A stretch of 64,000 nucleotides of DNA from Hydra vulgaris (Eukaryota; Cnidaria; Hydrozoa; Anthoathecata; Hydridae), in contig NC_088933.1 of the NCBI RefSeq assembly GCF_038396675.1, positions 41,914,001 to 41,978,000 of the forward strand, given 5' to 3'. The position numbers were made by a program, and so were the translations under genes. Positions 62,900 through 64,000 of the stretch are shown in pieces (the first letter of the stretch is position 1; each line of letters begins with the position of its first letter). The notes under the pieces are model-generated. The model searched no databases. It saw nothing but the letters and a program-made list of their open reading frames with translations, and was not told the DNA's origin.

Positions 62900-64000
62900 T
62901 AAAATAATAACGATAGCAGTAAAATTCTAACGTTAAAATTTTACTGCGCACTAAAATTTCAACGTTGGAGTAACAACAACAAAGGCTTCCATGGCTCAGG
63001 TACAACAACGGTACTCTCAAATGAAACAGAAAGATTGATGGTGCATGCGTTCCAATTACTTGGTGACTGGGGTTATGGCTTAACTAGAAATGAAATCCTA
63101 GAATTTGTATGCGGCTACCTTAAACGCGAAGATCAATTGCACTTATTCAAAAATGGCAAGCCTGGTAAAGTCTGGTTTTATGCCTTTATGAAGAGATGGT
63201 CAAAAGAAATTTCAACAAGTAAAGCGGATAACTTGGCATCTAGAAGAGCCGCTTCTTGTATGCCAAAAATAATTGATCGTTATTTTGAATGCATCGCCAA
63301 GCAATATCAACAGGCTGGTATAACTTCTAGGTCGCATACTTGGAACTGTGATGAAACGTTTCGGCTGATCAAGGCAAAGCAATCGGAGTGTGTCGAAAAG
63401 GGACAAGACGTGCATTTAAACTTACTGGCAACAATGAAAAAATTCATTGTATTATAAACAATTGCTGCAACGCCGATGGGCATTTTGCACCACCATTTGT
63501 GATATACAAAGCCAAAAGAAACTTTCGTCCTGATTGGGCAAGAGGTGGTCCAATTGGCACCAAATATTCAACTTCAAAATCAGGTTGGATGGAGCACGAT
63601 ATACATACGGTTATTGAATGGTTGAAAGAATTATTTATACCCAAAACTGAGCAAATTAGTGGTATTCATACTTTAGTATTAGATGGGCACACAACTCACA
63701 TAACTTTGGAAGCGATATTGATGTGCAAAAAACACAAATAATTTTGATTTATTTACCAGAGCATTCTTCGCATATTCTACAACCATTGGATAGAGGTGTC
63801 TATTGTCATGTCAAAGAAATTCTTACAAAGTATTACAAAGGCTCAAAATGTAACAGTTTAGGTAAACAAAATTTTCCACCGCTGCTCAAACTGCTTTGCG
63901 AGAGAAGTAAATGTTTTACACGCTTGCATAAGATCGCTGGTTTCCTGTACACTGTCTTACTTCCACTTAATAAAAACAACATAAGTCATAAGGCATTAGC
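62900..64000 (+). mobile_element. pogo-type DNA transposon, cut by the window edge
   Basis: Palindromic GTTAAAATTTTACTGCGCAC and AGCAGTAAAATTCTAACG near 62910-62955 look like terminal repeat sequence directly before a DDE_1-type transposase. The right end lies beyond 64000. Confidence 0.55.
62970..64000 (+). pseudogene. pogo/Tigger-type DDE_1 transposase, two frame changes
   Basis: KGFHGSGTTTVLSNETERLM then HAFQLLGDWGYGLTRNEILE is the CENP-B-like DNA-binding region; GKPGKVWFYAFMKRW is typical of it. TWNCDETF (63352) holds the first catalytic Asp. A frame change near 63440 precedes NCCNADGHFAPPFVIYKAKR, GGPIGTKYSTSKSGWM and TLVLDGHTTHITLEAI (second Asp, 63680). A second change near 63735 leads to YLPEHSSHILQPLDRGVYCH (third Asp) and HVKEILTKYYKG. 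All catalytic residues are present but the frame is broken twice. Continues past the window. Confidence 0.88.

Overview
The window is eukaryotic DNA: very AT-rich, with introns, long (TA)n, (TATG)n and (CATA)n microsatellites, and a dense layer of decayed transposons. Base composition, the mixture of hAT, Tc1/mariner, pogo, LINE and Gypsy relics, and the divergent animal PGS1 exons fit a cnidarian such as Hydra. This assignment is inference; no search was run.

One host gene is recognisable: the 3' part of PGS1 (mitochondrial phosphatidylglycerophosphate synthase), with three + strand exons at 11283-11557, 11961-12508 and 16054-16502. Both HKD catalytic motifs are present. The 5' exons, carrying the N-terminus and mitochondrial targeting sequence, were not found and should lie upstream, beyond or between the transposons at 1-11210. 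The 3.5 kb intron before the last exon holds microsatellites, a BED-finger relic, a SINE, a transposase relic and a MITE. A second SINE of the same family lies just 3' of the stop codon.

Layout: 1-3511, two head-to-head TIR elements, one with a relic of a DUF7869-like protein; 3855-5432, a Tc1 element; 5560-6220, a LINE endonuclease relic; 7674-10994, a complete but mutated BED-type hAT; 11099-11210, a small palindromic MITE; 11283-16502, PGS1; 17797-19072, a mariner with an uninterrupted 346-codon transposase; 19153-23326, a nest of inverted repeats around a DUF4371-type hAT relic that is itself split by a hAT MITE; 24063-28625, Tc1, LINE and a DD36E-spaced element; 29425-29930, a SINE with seven tandem 57-bp units; 30942-41560, hAT, Tc1, pogo and LINE relics on both strands; 43369-44834, a 280-bp direct duplication; 45570-48244, a hAT relic; 48686-51803, a long LINE; 55693-56638, a second, truncated mariner copy inside a (CATA)n tract; 56732-59650, two LINE copies in a row; 60170-62580, LINE and Gypsy integrase plus OTU relics; 62900-64000, a pogo-type element running off the edge.

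No operons, rRNA genes, functional tRNA genes or CRISPR arrays were seen. Apart from PGS1, the recognisable coding sequence belongs to mobile elements. The most unusual items are the repeated splice-donor sequence in PGS1, the OTU domain downstream of a Gypsy integrase, several near-perfect palindromes, and the SINE-derived tandem array of B-box-like sequence.
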